This document shows positions 8,661-16,107 of a stretch of 64,000 bases of DNA, one piece after another; position 1 is the first letter of the stretch, and each line of letters opens with the position of its first letter. The notes beneath the pieces are model-generated. The model worked only from the letters and a program-made list of their open reading frames with translations. It was not told the origin of the DNA and made no database searches. Origin of the DNA: Collinsella aerofaciens (lineage in GTDB: Bacteria; Actinomycetota; Coriobacteriia; Coriobacteriales; Coriobacteriaceae); NCBI RefSeq assembly GCF_028209885.1, contig NZ_JAQLEM010000009.1, forward strand, positions 14,262-78,261, given 5' to 3'. A program made the translations under genes and the position numbers.

Positions 8661-9710
8661 ATGGCTGACGATCAGATTAAGCTCACGTCTATGACGGCCG
8701 CGAGCGGTTGAGCCGCTAAGTTGGCTCCCGGAGCCCTCGCCCAGGTCCTGGGCGACTTGCCAAATGTGCCCAACGACAATCTGCTCGTGGGGTTCGATAC
8801 CTCCGACGATGCGAGTGTCTTCCGCGTAGGGGAGAACCTGGGGCTTGTGCAGTCCATCGACTTCTTCCCGCCGATGGTCGACGATCCGTTTCTGTTTGGC
8901 CAGATCGCTGCGGCCAACTCGCTGTCGGACATCTACGCCATGGGCGGGCGGCCGAGCCATGCCATGAACCTGCTGTGCATTCCGAGCTGCCTGGGCGTCG
9001 AGGTCGCCGGCCAGATTCTGGCGGGTGGCGCCGACAAGTGCGTCGAGGCCGGTTGCTCTATCGCGGGCGGCCATACCATCAACGACGACGAGCCCAAGTA
9101 CGGTCTGTCCGTGAGCGGGTTTGTCGCGCTCGACCGCATGCTCGCCAACAGCGGCGCGCGCGTGGGCGATGCGTTGCTGCTGACCAAGGCGGTTGGCTCG
9201 GGCATCATCACCACGGCCATTAAGGGCGAGCTCATCGAGCAGGACGAGGCCGCAGCCATGTTTGACTCGATGCGCACCCTCAACGAGGCTCCGATTCGTC
9301 TGGCCGAGGGACTTGAGCTTCACGGCTGCACCGACATCACGGGCTTTGGCCTGATCGGGCATGCGTGCGAGATGGCCGAGGGCTCGGGCGTGCAGATTGA
9401 GCTTGCGTCGGGGGCGGTGCCGCTCTTTGACCAGGTGCTCGACATGGCGCGTCTGGGCATTATTCCCGCGGGCTCCTACCGCAACCAGGACTTCTTTGGC
9501 CCGCGCGTGGCTGCCGACGAAGACCTGGAGCCGGGCATGTTGGATTCGCTGTACGATCCGCAGACGTCTGGTGGCCTGCTCATCGCGGCACCTGCTGCCG
9601 ATGTGGATGAGCTTGCGCGCCGTCTGCATGCCGAAGGACGTATTGCCGCCGTCGTCGGTCGCGTGTGCGAGCCGGTGCCAGGCGGTCCTGCCGTCCACGT
9701 TGTTCGCTAG
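8661..9710 (+). CDS. selD: Selenide, water dikinase (selenophosphate synthetase), selenoprotein form
   Basis: SelD makes selenophosphate from selenide and ATP, the selenium donor for selenocysteine tRNA and other selenium pathways. ATG 8661 follows GAGAGGAGG. At codon 17 the frame meets TGA (8709-8711) in the context SG-TGA-AAKL, exactly where SelD proteins have the catalytic Cys or Sec, and the frame continues without a break for 332 residues (VGFDTSDDASVF, DFFPPMVDDPF, GGHTINDDEPKYGLSV, DITGFGLIGHA). It should therefore be read as a selenoprotein of 349 residues. SelA, SelB and tRNA-Sec in the same window make that possible. Confidence 0.95.
8709..8754 (+). promoter_or_regulatory. Selenocysteine UGA of selD with candidate SECIS hairpin
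   Basis: After the TGA at 8709 two hairpins can form: GGCTC-ccg-GAGCC (8723-8735) and CGCCCAG-gtc-CTGGGCG (8738-8754). The second shows a GGTC in the tip region, as in SelB-bound bacterial SECIS loops, and lies at a suitable distance. Which one SelB uses cannot be decided by eye. Confidence 0.6.
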
Positions 9711-9734
9711 CCCGCACGTTTATGTAACTGTTTA

Positions 9735-9750
9735 CCGTTCTCTAGAACGG
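9735..9750 (+). promoter_or_regulatory. Small palindrome between selD and yedF
   Basis: CCGTTCT-ct-AGAACGG, perfect seven-base arms, followed by TTCTTT, 20 bases before the yedF start. It could be an operator or a weak attenuator inside the operon. Confidence 0.35.
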
Positions 9751-9770
9751 TTCTTTCGAAAGGAAAAACT

Positions 9771-10397
9771 ATGTCTACCAAAATTGAAGTCAATGCCATG
9801 GGCGATGCCTGCCCGCTGCCCGTCGTCAAGACGCTCAAAGCCCTGAAGCAGCTCGATGGCGAGGGCGCCGTGGTGACCTCGGTCGATAACGAGACTGCCG
9901 TCAAGAACATCTCCAAGATGGCGCAGGAGAAGGGCTGCACGGCCTCGGTCGAGAAGGTTTCTGACGCCGAGTGGCACGTGACCGTGGCGACCTCTGGCGC
10001 CGTTGCCGTGGCCGATCCTGAGCAGGATGGCGCTGCCTTCTGCGACGCCAGCGCCGGCAAGGGCAAACTCGTCATTTCCGTCTACACCGATTGCATGGGC
10101 CGTGGCGACGACGAGCTGGGCCACAAGCTCATGAAGGCGTTTATCTTTGCCGTGACGCAGCAGGAGGAACTGCCCGCGACCATGCTGTTCTACAACGGCG
10201 GTGCCAAGCTCACCGTCGAGGGCTCGCCGGTGCTCGATGACCTGAAGGGCCTGGCCGAGCAGGGCGTCGAGATTCTCACCTGCGGTACCTGCCTCGACCA
10301 CTATGGCATTAAAGACCAGCTTGCGGTGGGCGAGGTCACGAATATGTACGTGATCGTGGAGAAGATGGAGCAGGCCGTGCGCGTCGTGCGCCCGTAG
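9771..10397 (+). CDS. yedF: Selenium metabolism protein YedF (TusA-like plus DsrE-like domain)
   Basis: A 208-residue two-domain protein. Residues 1-75 form a TusA/SirA-like domain with the persulfide or perselenide cysteine in GDACPLPVVKTLKAL (Cys14). The second half is DsrE/DsrF-like, with VYTDCMGRGDDELGHKLM and ILTCGTCLDHYGI. This arrangement defines the YedF family found with SelD in organisms using selenium-dependent molybdenum hydroxylases; a role as carrier of reactive selenium or sulfur is inferred, not shown. AAAGGAAA precedes ATG 9771. It is followed by a DUF3343 gene and a desulfurase-like gene. Confidence 0.9.
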   Translation: MSTKIEVNAMGDACPLPVVKTLKALKQLDGEGAVVTSVDNETAVKNISKMAQEKGCTASVEKVSDAEWHVTVATSGAVAVADPEQDGAAFCDASAGKGKLVISVYTDCMGRGDDELGHKLMKAFIFAVTQQEELPATMLFYNGGAKLTVEGSPVLDDLKGLAEQGVEILTCGTCLDHYGIKDQLAVGEVTNMYVIVEKMEQAVRVVRP

Positions 10398-10416
10398 CGT
10401 ATTGGTTGGAGTTGCC

Positions 10417-10668
10417 ATGAGGGAGAAGCGCCCGGCGCTTGTCATCACGTTTCCCACCACTGCGGCCGCCATGGGCTGCGAGTCCCTGTGCATTGAGCGC
10501 GGCCTTCCCGGGCGAACGATTCCCGTGCCCGGGGAGGTCGCTGCCGGCTGCGGTCTGGCGTGGAAGGCGTTGCCTGCCGATGAGGAACTGCTGCGCGGCG
10601 AACTCGCCGAGGCGGGTGTTCCCACCGAGGGCTATACCGTGATTGATATGTGGGAGGTCGTGCGATGA
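10417..10668 (+). CDS. DUF3343 family protein (putative Se/S carrier)
   Basis: A small 83-residue protein with the DUF3343 pattern: VITFPTTAAAMGCESLC, then GLPGRTIPVPGEVAAGCGLAWKA. Two cysteines, one in CESLC and one in AGCGL, are the likely reactive residues. The ATG at 10417 follows TTGGAG by five bases. The gene overlaps the next start codon by ATGA, so the two proteins are made in step. Family members travel with YedF, SelD and class V aminotransferases, which suggests a sulfur or selenium relay. A second, longer member lies at 38271-38666. Confidence 0.88.
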   Translation: MREKRPALVITFPTTAAAMGCESLCIERGLPGRTIPVPGEVAAGCGLAWKALPADEELLRGELAEAGVPTEGYTVIDMWEVVR

Positions 10669-11804
10669 TCTATCTGGATAACGCGGCGACGACCATGCAC
10701 AAGCCGCAGACGGTCATCGATGCCGTGACGCAGGCGATGTGCTCGCTCGGCAATGCCGGGCGCGGCGCCACGTCGGGTGCCCTCGATGCCGCTCGTACGA
10801 TTCACGTTTGCCGTGCCAAGCTCGCGCGCCTTTTGGGTTGCCCGAGGGCGGACCATGTGTGCTTTACGCCCAACTCCACGGCGGCGCTCAACACTGCCAT
10901 AAACGGCGTGGTGCGCCCCGGCGACCGTGTGGTCACAACGGTGCTCGAGCACAACTCCGTGCTGCGTCCGCTTAACCGCCTTGCGGCAGAGCAGGGTGTG
11001 ACCGTTGAGCATGCGGGCTGCGATGCGAGCGGCGTGCTCGACTACGACGAGCTCGAGCGGTTGGTCACGCTGGGCACGCGTGCTGTGGTGGTGACGCACG
11101 CCTCCAATGTGACCGGCAACGCGGTCGACATTGCGCGCGTGGCGGCCATGGCTCATGCTGCCGGTGCGCTGGTGATCGTCGACGCCTCCCAGTCTGCCGG
11201 TACGGCGAAGATCGACATGCAGGCCATGGGGCTCGACGTCGTGTGCTTTACCGGCCACAAGGGATTGATGGGCCCGCAGGGCACCGGCGGTCTGGCCGTG
11301 GCGGAGGGTGTCGACGTGGCGCCCTGGGCCATGGGCGGCACGGGCGTGCACAGCTTCGATGCGCTGCAGCCGCTTGAGTGGCCCACGCGCCTTGAGGCGG
11401 GCACGCTCAACGGTCACGGCATCGCGGGCCTTTCTGCCGGTCTCGACTTTATCGAGGCCCAGGGTGGGGCCGAGGCGATTGCGGCGCGTGAGCGCGCGCT
11501 TGCCGAGCGTTTCCTCGTCGGCGTGCGCGAGATTCCGGGGATTAAGCTCTATGGTGCCTTTGACCAGCCGATGCGCTCTGCGATTGCGTCGCTCAACGTG
11601 GGCGATATCGACTCTGCCGAGATCTCGGACGCGCTCATGCAAGGGTGGGGGATTGCGACGCGCCCCGGCGCCCATTGCGCTCCGCTCATGCACCGCGCGC
11701 TGGGGACCGAGCGCCAGGGTATCGTTCGCTTCTCGTTTGGGTATTTCAACACTACCGAAGAAGTTGACACGGCTATCGATGCTCTATGCGATTTAGCCTG
11801 CTAA
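10665..11804 (+). CDS. Class V aminotransferase, cysteine desulfurase-like, selenium-cluster type
   Basis: A 379-residue PLP enzyme starting MIYLDNAATT, the desulfurase start motif. The PLP lysine is in CFTGHKGLMGPQGTGG near residue 199, and a catalytic cysteine candidate lies in RPGAHCAPLMH near residue 338. It would release sulfur from cysteine or selenium from selenocysteine as an enzyme-bound species. Its position after selD, yedF and DUF3343, with an ATGA overlap, matches the desulfurase-like protein known from selenium-dependent molybdenum hydroxylase clusters, rather than the NifS/IscS housekeeping enzyme. Which element it handles is not visible in the sequence. Confidence 0.88.
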   Translation: MIYLDNAATTMHKPQTVIDAVTQAMCSLGNAGRGATSGALDAARTIHVCRAKLARLLGCPRADHVCFTPNSTAALNTAINGVVRPGDRVVTTVLEHNSVLRPLNRLAAEQGVTVEHAGCDASGVLDYDELERLVTLGTRAVVVTHASNVTGNAVDIARVAAMAHAAGALVIVDASQSAGTAKIDMQAMGLDVVCFTGHKGLMGPQGTGGLAVAEGVDVAPWAMGGTGVHSFDALQPLEWPTRLEAGTLNGHGIAGLSAGLDFIEAQGGAEAIAARERALAERFLVGVREIPGIKLYGAFDQPMRSAIASLNVGDIDSAEISDALMQGWGIATRPGAHCAPLMHRALGTERQGIVRFSFGYFNTTEEVDTAIDALCDLAC

Positions 11805-11828
11805 AGCTGCTAGACCGTTTATACTTGC

Positions 11829-11862
11829 GGGACGGGTGTTTTTGCCCGTCCCGTTTTTGTTT
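11829..11862 (+). terminator. Strong intrinsic terminator of the selenium operon
   Basis: Perfect stem GGGACGGG / CCCGTCCC around an eight-base loop, followed by GTTTTTGTTT. It closes the operon that runs from the double-cubane genes to the desulfurase-like gene, 24 bases after the last stop. Confidence 0.92.
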
Positions 11863-11881
11863 CGACCCGAAAGGTGTGCAT

Positions 11882-13240
11882 ATGGCCTCATCCGCCCCGC
11901 GTGGTCTACGCTCCGATCATGTCGTTACCGTTGGCATCGCCCTGTTCTCGATGCTCTTCGGCGCCGGCAACCTCATTATTCCGCCGCTGCTGGCGCTCCA
12001 GGCAGGTTCTGCCACGCCGGTCGCCATGCTCGGCTTTCTGATTGCCGCCATCGGTCTGCCCGTCATGGGATTTATCGCCGTCGCGCTCGCCGGCACGGCC
12101 CGCGAGCTGGCCGGGCGCGTGCATCCTAAGTTTGGTGAATTCTTCGTTGCGGCGGTCTACCTGGCCATCGGTCCGTGCCTGGCCATTCCGCGCACAAGCT
12201 CTACGGCGTTCGAAATGCTGGTGCCGCTGCTACCCGAGGGCGTTTCGCTTGGCACGGCACGTCTGGTGTTTGCCGTCGGCTTCTTTGTCGTCGCGTTTGT
12301 GCTTACGCTGCGCCCGGGGGTCATCACACGCGTACTCGGTCGCATTACGGGCCCCGCGCTCATCGCGCTCATCGTGCTGGTCGTGGGTGCTGCCGTGATC
12401 TCGCCGCTGGGACCGGCTGCTGCCCCGCAAGCTCCCTATGATGCCGGCGCTGCGGTTCAAGGCTTCTTGACCGGCTACCAGACCATGGACCTGCTTGCGT
12501 CGCTCGCCTTCGGCATCATCATCGCCGAGACCATCCACGAGTTGGGTGTTACCGATGACAAACGCGTGGCCTTCGAGATTTCGCGTTCCGGTGTGATCGC
12601 CGGCGTGCTCATGGCCATCATCTATTGCGGCTTGGCCCTTGCCGGTATGCAGCTCGGCACCGTGATGCCCGACGCCACCAACGGCGCTGCAATCCTTGCT
12701 CGCTCGGCCTCCATGCACTTTGGCCTTGCCGGCACGGTTGTGGTATTTGCGATTTTCTTTCTCGCCTGCATGAACGTGTGCATCGGCCTCATCAGCTGCT
12801 GCTCGCGTTACTTCTGCGAGACGTATGTGGTCGAAGGGGGAGCGGAGGTCTCCGAGGAGGCCATGCGCCGTCCCTTTGCGATTCTCGCCTTTGTGTTCGC
12901 AGCGTTTTCGTGCGTGCTCTCCAATGTGGGCCTCGACGTGATTCTTATGTTCTCGGTGCCCATGCTCAACGCCTTGTATCCCGTTGCCATCGTGTTGGTA
13001 CTGATGGGCCTGGTGCACGGCTTTTGCGACGCTCATCCGCAGGTGTGGGTATGGGTCGGCGGCGCGGTTGCCGTGCAGAGCGTGATCACCTCGGTCCGCG
13101 ATGCGTTCTTTGGGGGCACGTGGCTGCCCTTTGATGCGCTTCCCCTGGCAGTTATCGGCGCCGCGTGGGCGCCGGTCGCCGTGGTGGCGTTTGTGATCGG
13201 TCTGCTCCACAGCCGGTTTGTCGCACATTCGAGGAGCTAG
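11882..13240 (+). CDS. brnQ: Branched-chain amino acid:cation symporter BrnQ
   Basis: A 452-residue integral membrane protein with about twelve hydrophobic segments. The N-terminus VGIALFSMLFGAGNLIIPPLL and the following ARELAGRVHPKF and CLAIPRTSSTAFEM are BrnQ hallmarks. It imports leucine, isoleucine and valine with Na+ (or H+). ATG 11882 follows GAAAGG by eight bases and comes after the terminator at 11829-11862; an open frame extends upstream through the terminator but has no ribosome binding site. The gene stands alone, with tRNA genes downstream. Confidence 0.93.
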   Translation: MASSAPRGLRSDHVVTVGIALFSMLFGAGNLIIPPLLALQAGSATPVAMLGFLIAAIGLPVMGFIAVALAGTARELAGRVHPKFGEFFVAAVYLAIGPCLAIPRTSSTAFEMLVPLLPEGVSLGTARLVFAVGFFVVAFVLTLRPGVITRVLGRITGPALIALIVLVVGAAVISPLGPAAAPQAPYDAGAAVQGFLTGYQTMDLLASLAFGIIIAETIHELGVTDDKRVAFEISRSGVIAGVLMAIIYCGLALAGMQLGTVMPDATNGAAILARSASMHFGLAGTVVVFAIFFLACMNVCIGLISCCSRYFCETYVVEGGAEVSEEAMRRPFAILAFVFAAFSCVLSNVGLDVILMFSVPMLNALYPVAIVLVLMGLVHGFCDAHPQVWVWVGGAVAVQSVITSVRDAFFGGTWLPFDALPLAVIGAAWAPVAVVAFVIGLLHSRFVAHSRS

Positions 13241-13331
13241 GGTTTCTGCGCTTGCACAGGCGGGGAGTCTCCCCTATAATTTCCTTCGCTTTGGGACACG
13301 CAAGGTTTAGACCTTAGCTGCTCAACACCTT

Positions 13332-13408
13332 CGGGACGTGGCGCAGTTTGGTAGCGCGCCTGCTTTGGGAGCAGGATGTCGCAGGTTCAAATCCTGTCGT
13401 CCCGACCA
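13332..13408 (+). tRNA. tRNA-Pro (anticodon TGG)
   Basis: Acceptor arms CGGGACG / CGTCCCG close a full cloverleaf with anticodon loop in CTGCTTTGGGAGCAG, T-loop GGTTCAAATCC and an encoded CCA. 77 bases. It is followed after six bases by tRNA-Gly. Confidence 0.97.
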
Positions 13409-13414
13409 TATCTT

Positions 13415-13488
13415 GCGGGCGTAGTTCAATGGTAGAACCCCAGCCTTCCAAGCTGATGACGCGGGTTCGATTCCCGTCGCCCGCTCCA
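13415..13488 (+). tRNA. tRNA-Gly (anticodon TCC)
   Basis: Acceptor arms GCGGGCG / CGCCCGC, anticodon loop in CAGCCTTCCAAGCTG, T-loop GGTTCGATTCC and encoded CCA (after discriminator T). 74 bases, co-transcribed with tRNA-Pro. Confidence 0.97.
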
Positions 13489-13503
13489 TAGGATAGTTTT
13501 AAC

Positions 13504-13536
13504 GGCTTTGGCTCCATTTGGTGCCAGAGCCATTTT
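13504..13536 (+). terminator. Terminator of the tRNA-Pro/tRNA-Gly unit
   Basis: Stem GGCTTTGGCTCC / GGTGCCAGAGCC (10 of 12 pairs) with a four-base loop, followed by ATTTTCG. Confidence 0.75.
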
Positions 13537-13586
13537 CGTAAGTGTACGGGTTGACGCGAATCGATGCCGCCCCACATCTCCTCCTA

Positions 13587-13653
13587 AGTTGCGGTGAAAT
13601 ACGGACTGTTTTCCGGCTTTTATGGCCCATGTAGTCCGTATTTCACCGCAACT
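13587..13653. repeat. 67-base palindromic element, family C copy 1
   Basis: Arms of 21 bases beginning AGTTGCGGTGAAATACGGAC pair perfectly (13587-13607 with 13633-13653) around a 25-base loop. The same arms recur at 14869-14935, and related elements lie at 40356, 52679 and 54217. Confidence 0.9.
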
Positions 13654-13838
13654 ATTTGTAAGGTTGGAATTTGATGCCGTTGGGAGGGTCGTAGCGACCG
13701 TCTACCGAGAGTGGAAATATTTTTTGAAGCTCTGACCTGCGACGTCAAGCTTTTGGTCAGCTTTTGGCAAGGCCTGCGGACGGAAGCGTGCGATAGCGTA
13801 ATGGCATTCTCTCCGCCGTGATGGTTATGGGGTTGGCC

Positions 13839-14840
13839 ATGCTCGATAAAGGCAAACATTTTCCGCAATCATATGCAAGGATGCTATTCTCGGCCCTCGG
13901 AATTCATCAAGATAGTCAGCTGCTTATAACAATTGATCCTTGGGATGAACGCCGTGCGCGCGAGCTTATGCAGGAAGAGCTCATGCTTCGTCTTTACAAC
14001 CATGTGTATGCGGATCCGGTCTATTGGAATAATCTTGGGGTTGAAAATCGCATTTTTCAGCTGGCATCCGCTATTGCGGTCGTTGAACCGGATGTTGTGT
14101 TTTGCGGATCGACGGCAGCGCTGCTCTACGGCATCGGCTCGGCGTATACGCTTCTGGATAAAGTGCAAGTGCTGCTGCCACGGTCTACAAGGCGTGATAC
14201 GTATGAGTTCGTTGAATACAAGCGCTGGCGGGCGGGCGAGGTGTGGCGGCTCGGTCTGTTTACACTGACGGATCCGTATCGAACGGTTGTTGATATCGCC
14301 CGAACGAGCGCCTTTCGCTATGCGCTGGGCTATGTCGATGGCTTGGCCCGTGAGTACGATGTCGATCGCGAAGAGCTGTGTGCGTATGCACAGGCCAATT
14401 GCCGCGGTTTGCATGGCATCGCCCGTGCGTTTGGCGTGTTCGAGTTTATGGACGGTAGGTCAGATAATGGCGGCGAGTCCGAGGCGAGAGCAGCGATGAT
14501 TCTTGCTGGGGTTGCCGCGCCTGAGCTTCAAGTTGAGATAACACGACCGGGAAACGCTGGCTATTATCTAGCAGATTATGGTTGGCAGATGCCAGACGGC
14601 TCATGGACGCTGGCAGAGCTGCATGGGCTAGGTAAGTTTGAAGACGAAGCTCAAAATGATCCAGAGCAAGCGGCGGCAAAAACCTATCGAGCGGCCCTCA
14701 TGCGCGACGCGAACCTTCGCGCTATGGGCCACAACGTCATTCATTTCAAACTCTCGGACACCTACGACGTTGAAATGTTCGGTGCCATGATGCGCGGTTA
14801 CGGCATTCCGACAACAAAACCCTACGCCGACTCCCGATAG
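13839..14840 (+). CDS. AbiEi-like protein with C-terminal nuclease-fold domain
   Basis: About 333 residues. The first two thirds resemble the AbiEi-type antitoxin/regulator proteins common in Actinobacteria (FCGSTAALLYGIG, LPRSTRRDTYEFVEY, then TDPYRTVVDIARTSAFRYAL). The C-terminus has the pattern of the Vsr/DUF559 nuclease fold: GGESEARAAMILAG, LQVEIT, YYLADYGW, LAELHGLGKF, with Glu, Asp, Glu and Lys in the places expected for a metal site. Homology is by motif only. The start is uncertain: ATGs at 13821, 13827 and 13839 are in frame, and GGGG stands six bases before 13839. No partner toxin is adjacent. The gene is bracketed by two copies of the 67-base palindrome. Confidence 0.65.
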   Translation: MLDKGKHFPQSYARMLFSALGIHQDSQLLITIDPWDERRARELMQEELMLRLYNHVYADPVYWNNLGVENRIFQLASAIAVVEPDVVFCGSTAALLYGIGSAYTLLDKVQVLLPRSTRRDTYEFVEYKRWRAGEVWRLGLFTLTDPYRTVVDIARTSAFRYALGYVDGLAREYDVDREELCAYAQANCRGLHGIARAFGVFEFMDGRSDNGGESEARAAMILAGVAAPELQVEITRPGNAGYYLADYGWQMPDGSWTLAELHGLGKFEDEAQNDPEQAAAKTYRAALMRDANLRAMGHNVIHFKLSDTYDVEMFGAMMRGYGIPTTKPYADSR

Positions 14841-14868
14841 CGAAATCGTTCGCAGCCAATCTTTAATA

Positions 14869-14935
14869 AGTTGCGGTGAAATACGGACTGTTGAGGACTT
14901 TATAGGCATGAAATAGTCCGTATTTCACCGCAACT
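14869..14935. repeat. 67-base palindromic element, family C copy 2
   Basis: Arms identical to those of copy 1 (14869-14889 and 14915-14935), same total length, different 25-base loop. It lies 28 bases after the stop of the AbiEi-like gene. Confidence 0.9.
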
Positions 14936-14981
14936 GAGGAGGGGATGGGGCTGAGGGGCGGGCGATGCCGTTGCCTGTCGG

Positions 14982-15437
14982 CTAGTGGCGGGATTGGTGG
15001 CGGAGCTTGTCGATGGTGGAGTCGGTGCTTCGGCTGCGGGCGTCGGCGGCGGTTTGGCGTTTACGGCGGTAATCGATCATGCCTTGGATGATGGGCTTGC
15101 CAAAGCTCACGACATCATCGTTGTAGATGGCGGTTCGGGCTGCGAGGAGGCAGTCGGTAAAGTCCATATGGGTCTTGCCGAAGAGTTTGACGGCAAGGGC
15201 GACAACGGTGGGCTCGTCGACCATGACGTCATCGAGCAGCCTTTTCATGGCCGCAGCAATTTCAACGCGGGGAACCTTATAGACGTCGCGCAGCGTGACC
15301 ACGACGCGCGTGATGATTTCGGGGTAGACACGTGCGGTGCGCGTGGCGATGACCTTGGCGGCGCGCGGTGACGGGACCTCGTCGTCGTCAAGCAGGTAGC
15401 GAAGGATGACGGTCTCGTCGATGATGGTGCTACTCAT
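14982..15437 (-). CDS. PIN-domain toxin (VapC-like ribonuclease)
   Basis: A 151-residue protein with a PIN-fold start (STIIDETVILRYLLDDDE, with Asp near residue 7 as the first metal ligand) and the downstream acidic pair in THMDFTDCLLAARTA. PIN toxins cut RNA and are held inactive by a cognate antitoxin. Its ATG overlaps the last eight bases of the antitoxin gene, so the two are translationally coupled. The C-terminal 30 residues are basic. RNA target unknown. Confidence 0.82.
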   Translation of the reverse strand: MSSTIIDETVILRYLLDDDEVPSPRAAKVIATRTARVYPEIITRVVVTLRDVYKVPRVEIAAAMKRLLDDVMVDEPTVVALAVKLFGKTHMDFTDCLLAARTAIYNDDVVSFGKPIIQGMIDYRRKRQTAADARSRSTDSTIDKLRHQSRH

Positions 15438-15753
15438 GGATATCTACTTCCTCGGGACCCAAAACCGACTCGTCGCTTTCTGTGGCTAGGTATTCAATCC
15501 AGGCATTGCGCTCCTCGGAGCGGCGATTGGGGTCCCCGTGTGCTTTGAGCAGTCCATAGGCGGCCGTGCCGTCCTTGGAGCGCACGGCGACCGGTTGAAA
15601 TGGGAGCTTGCGCATCAAAATACTCTGCGCGACAAATAGACGGACAGCCTCGGCGAGCGATGTGCCCATGGCGTCGTAGAGACGCTCGGCATGCTGCTTG
15701 TCTTCCTCGCGAATGCGCACCTGCAGGATGGCTCGTTTTTGAGTCGATGACAT
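15430..15753 (-). CDS. RelB/DinJ-like antitoxin
   Basis: A 107-residue protein whose first 50 residues (QKRAILQVRIREEDKQHAERLYDAMGTSLAEAVRLFVAQ, read in two blocks) show the ribbon-helix-helix DNA-binding fold of RelB/DinJ. It would bind the PIN toxin and repress its own promoter. ATG 15753 is chosen because GGGAGG precedes it by six bases; a GTG one codon earlier is possible. Pairing RelB-type antitoxins with PIN toxins is known but less common than with RelE-type toxins. The promoter must lie in the AT-rich region upstream. Confidence 0.82.
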   Translation of the reverse strand: MSSTQKRAILQVRIREEDKQHAERLYDAMGTSLAEAVRLFVAQSILMRKLPFQPVAVRSKDGTAAYGLLKAHGDPNRRSEERNAWIEYLATESDESVLGPEEVDIHE

Positions 15754-15979
15754 CACTGGCCTCCCTTAATGAGCGTGCAATTTGAATAGTCAAATACAAC
15801 ATCGGCTAATAATCGCCAATCTTACAACCACTACTTTATTGCACTAGAGTAATTGAGTGTAAACGATATTACAAACGTACTACATCTTTCAGAAACGAGC
15901 GTGAAATCTCCCCAGGATGTACGCATGTAATACACTCACCTTTATAGCTTATAGAGAATAATCCCAACCTGCCAAAACC

Positions 15980-16003
15980 CCTGCAATACACCCGTATTGC
16001 AGG
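15980..16003. promoter_or_regulatory. Perfect 24-base palindrome, likely operator
   Basis: CCTGCAATAC-accc-GTATTGCAGG. Ten-base perfect arms with a four-base centre inside an AT-rich stretch between divergent transcription units. No run of T follows, so it is more likely a regulator site than a terminator. It could serve the formate hydrogenlyase operon, the antitoxin gene or both. Confidence 0.55.
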
Positions 16004-16107
16004 TCGTATGCTCAAGTTTGCCACCTGCAACTGCGTATATTTAACCTGTATATCGTTGGAGGAATTCTATCGAAGTGCCTGTTTCGCCGCATGCACTCGA
16101 TACGCCG

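Larger units (their letters stand above)
13489..13838. other. Gap of 350 bases after the tRNA pair
   Basis: Holds the tRNA terminator (13504-13536), one 67-base palindromic element (13587-13653) and about 180 bases before the next gene in which I see no feature except moderately AT-rich sequence near 13655-13740. Confidence 0.6.

Noticed and set aside
8661..8721. selD starting downstream of the TGA at a TTG (8721)
   Set aside because: The region before it has a strong ribosome binding site and encodes the conserved SelD N-terminus with Sec in place of the catalytic residue.
11786..11881. N-terminal extension of BrnQ from 11786
   Set aside because: It would be translated through the strong terminator at 11829-11862 and has no ribosome binding site; ATG 11882 does.
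14985..15371. Plus-strand frame opposite the PIN toxin
   Set aside because: Shadow of the toxin gene; the minus strand has the coupled antitoxin-toxin pair with proper ribosome binding sites.
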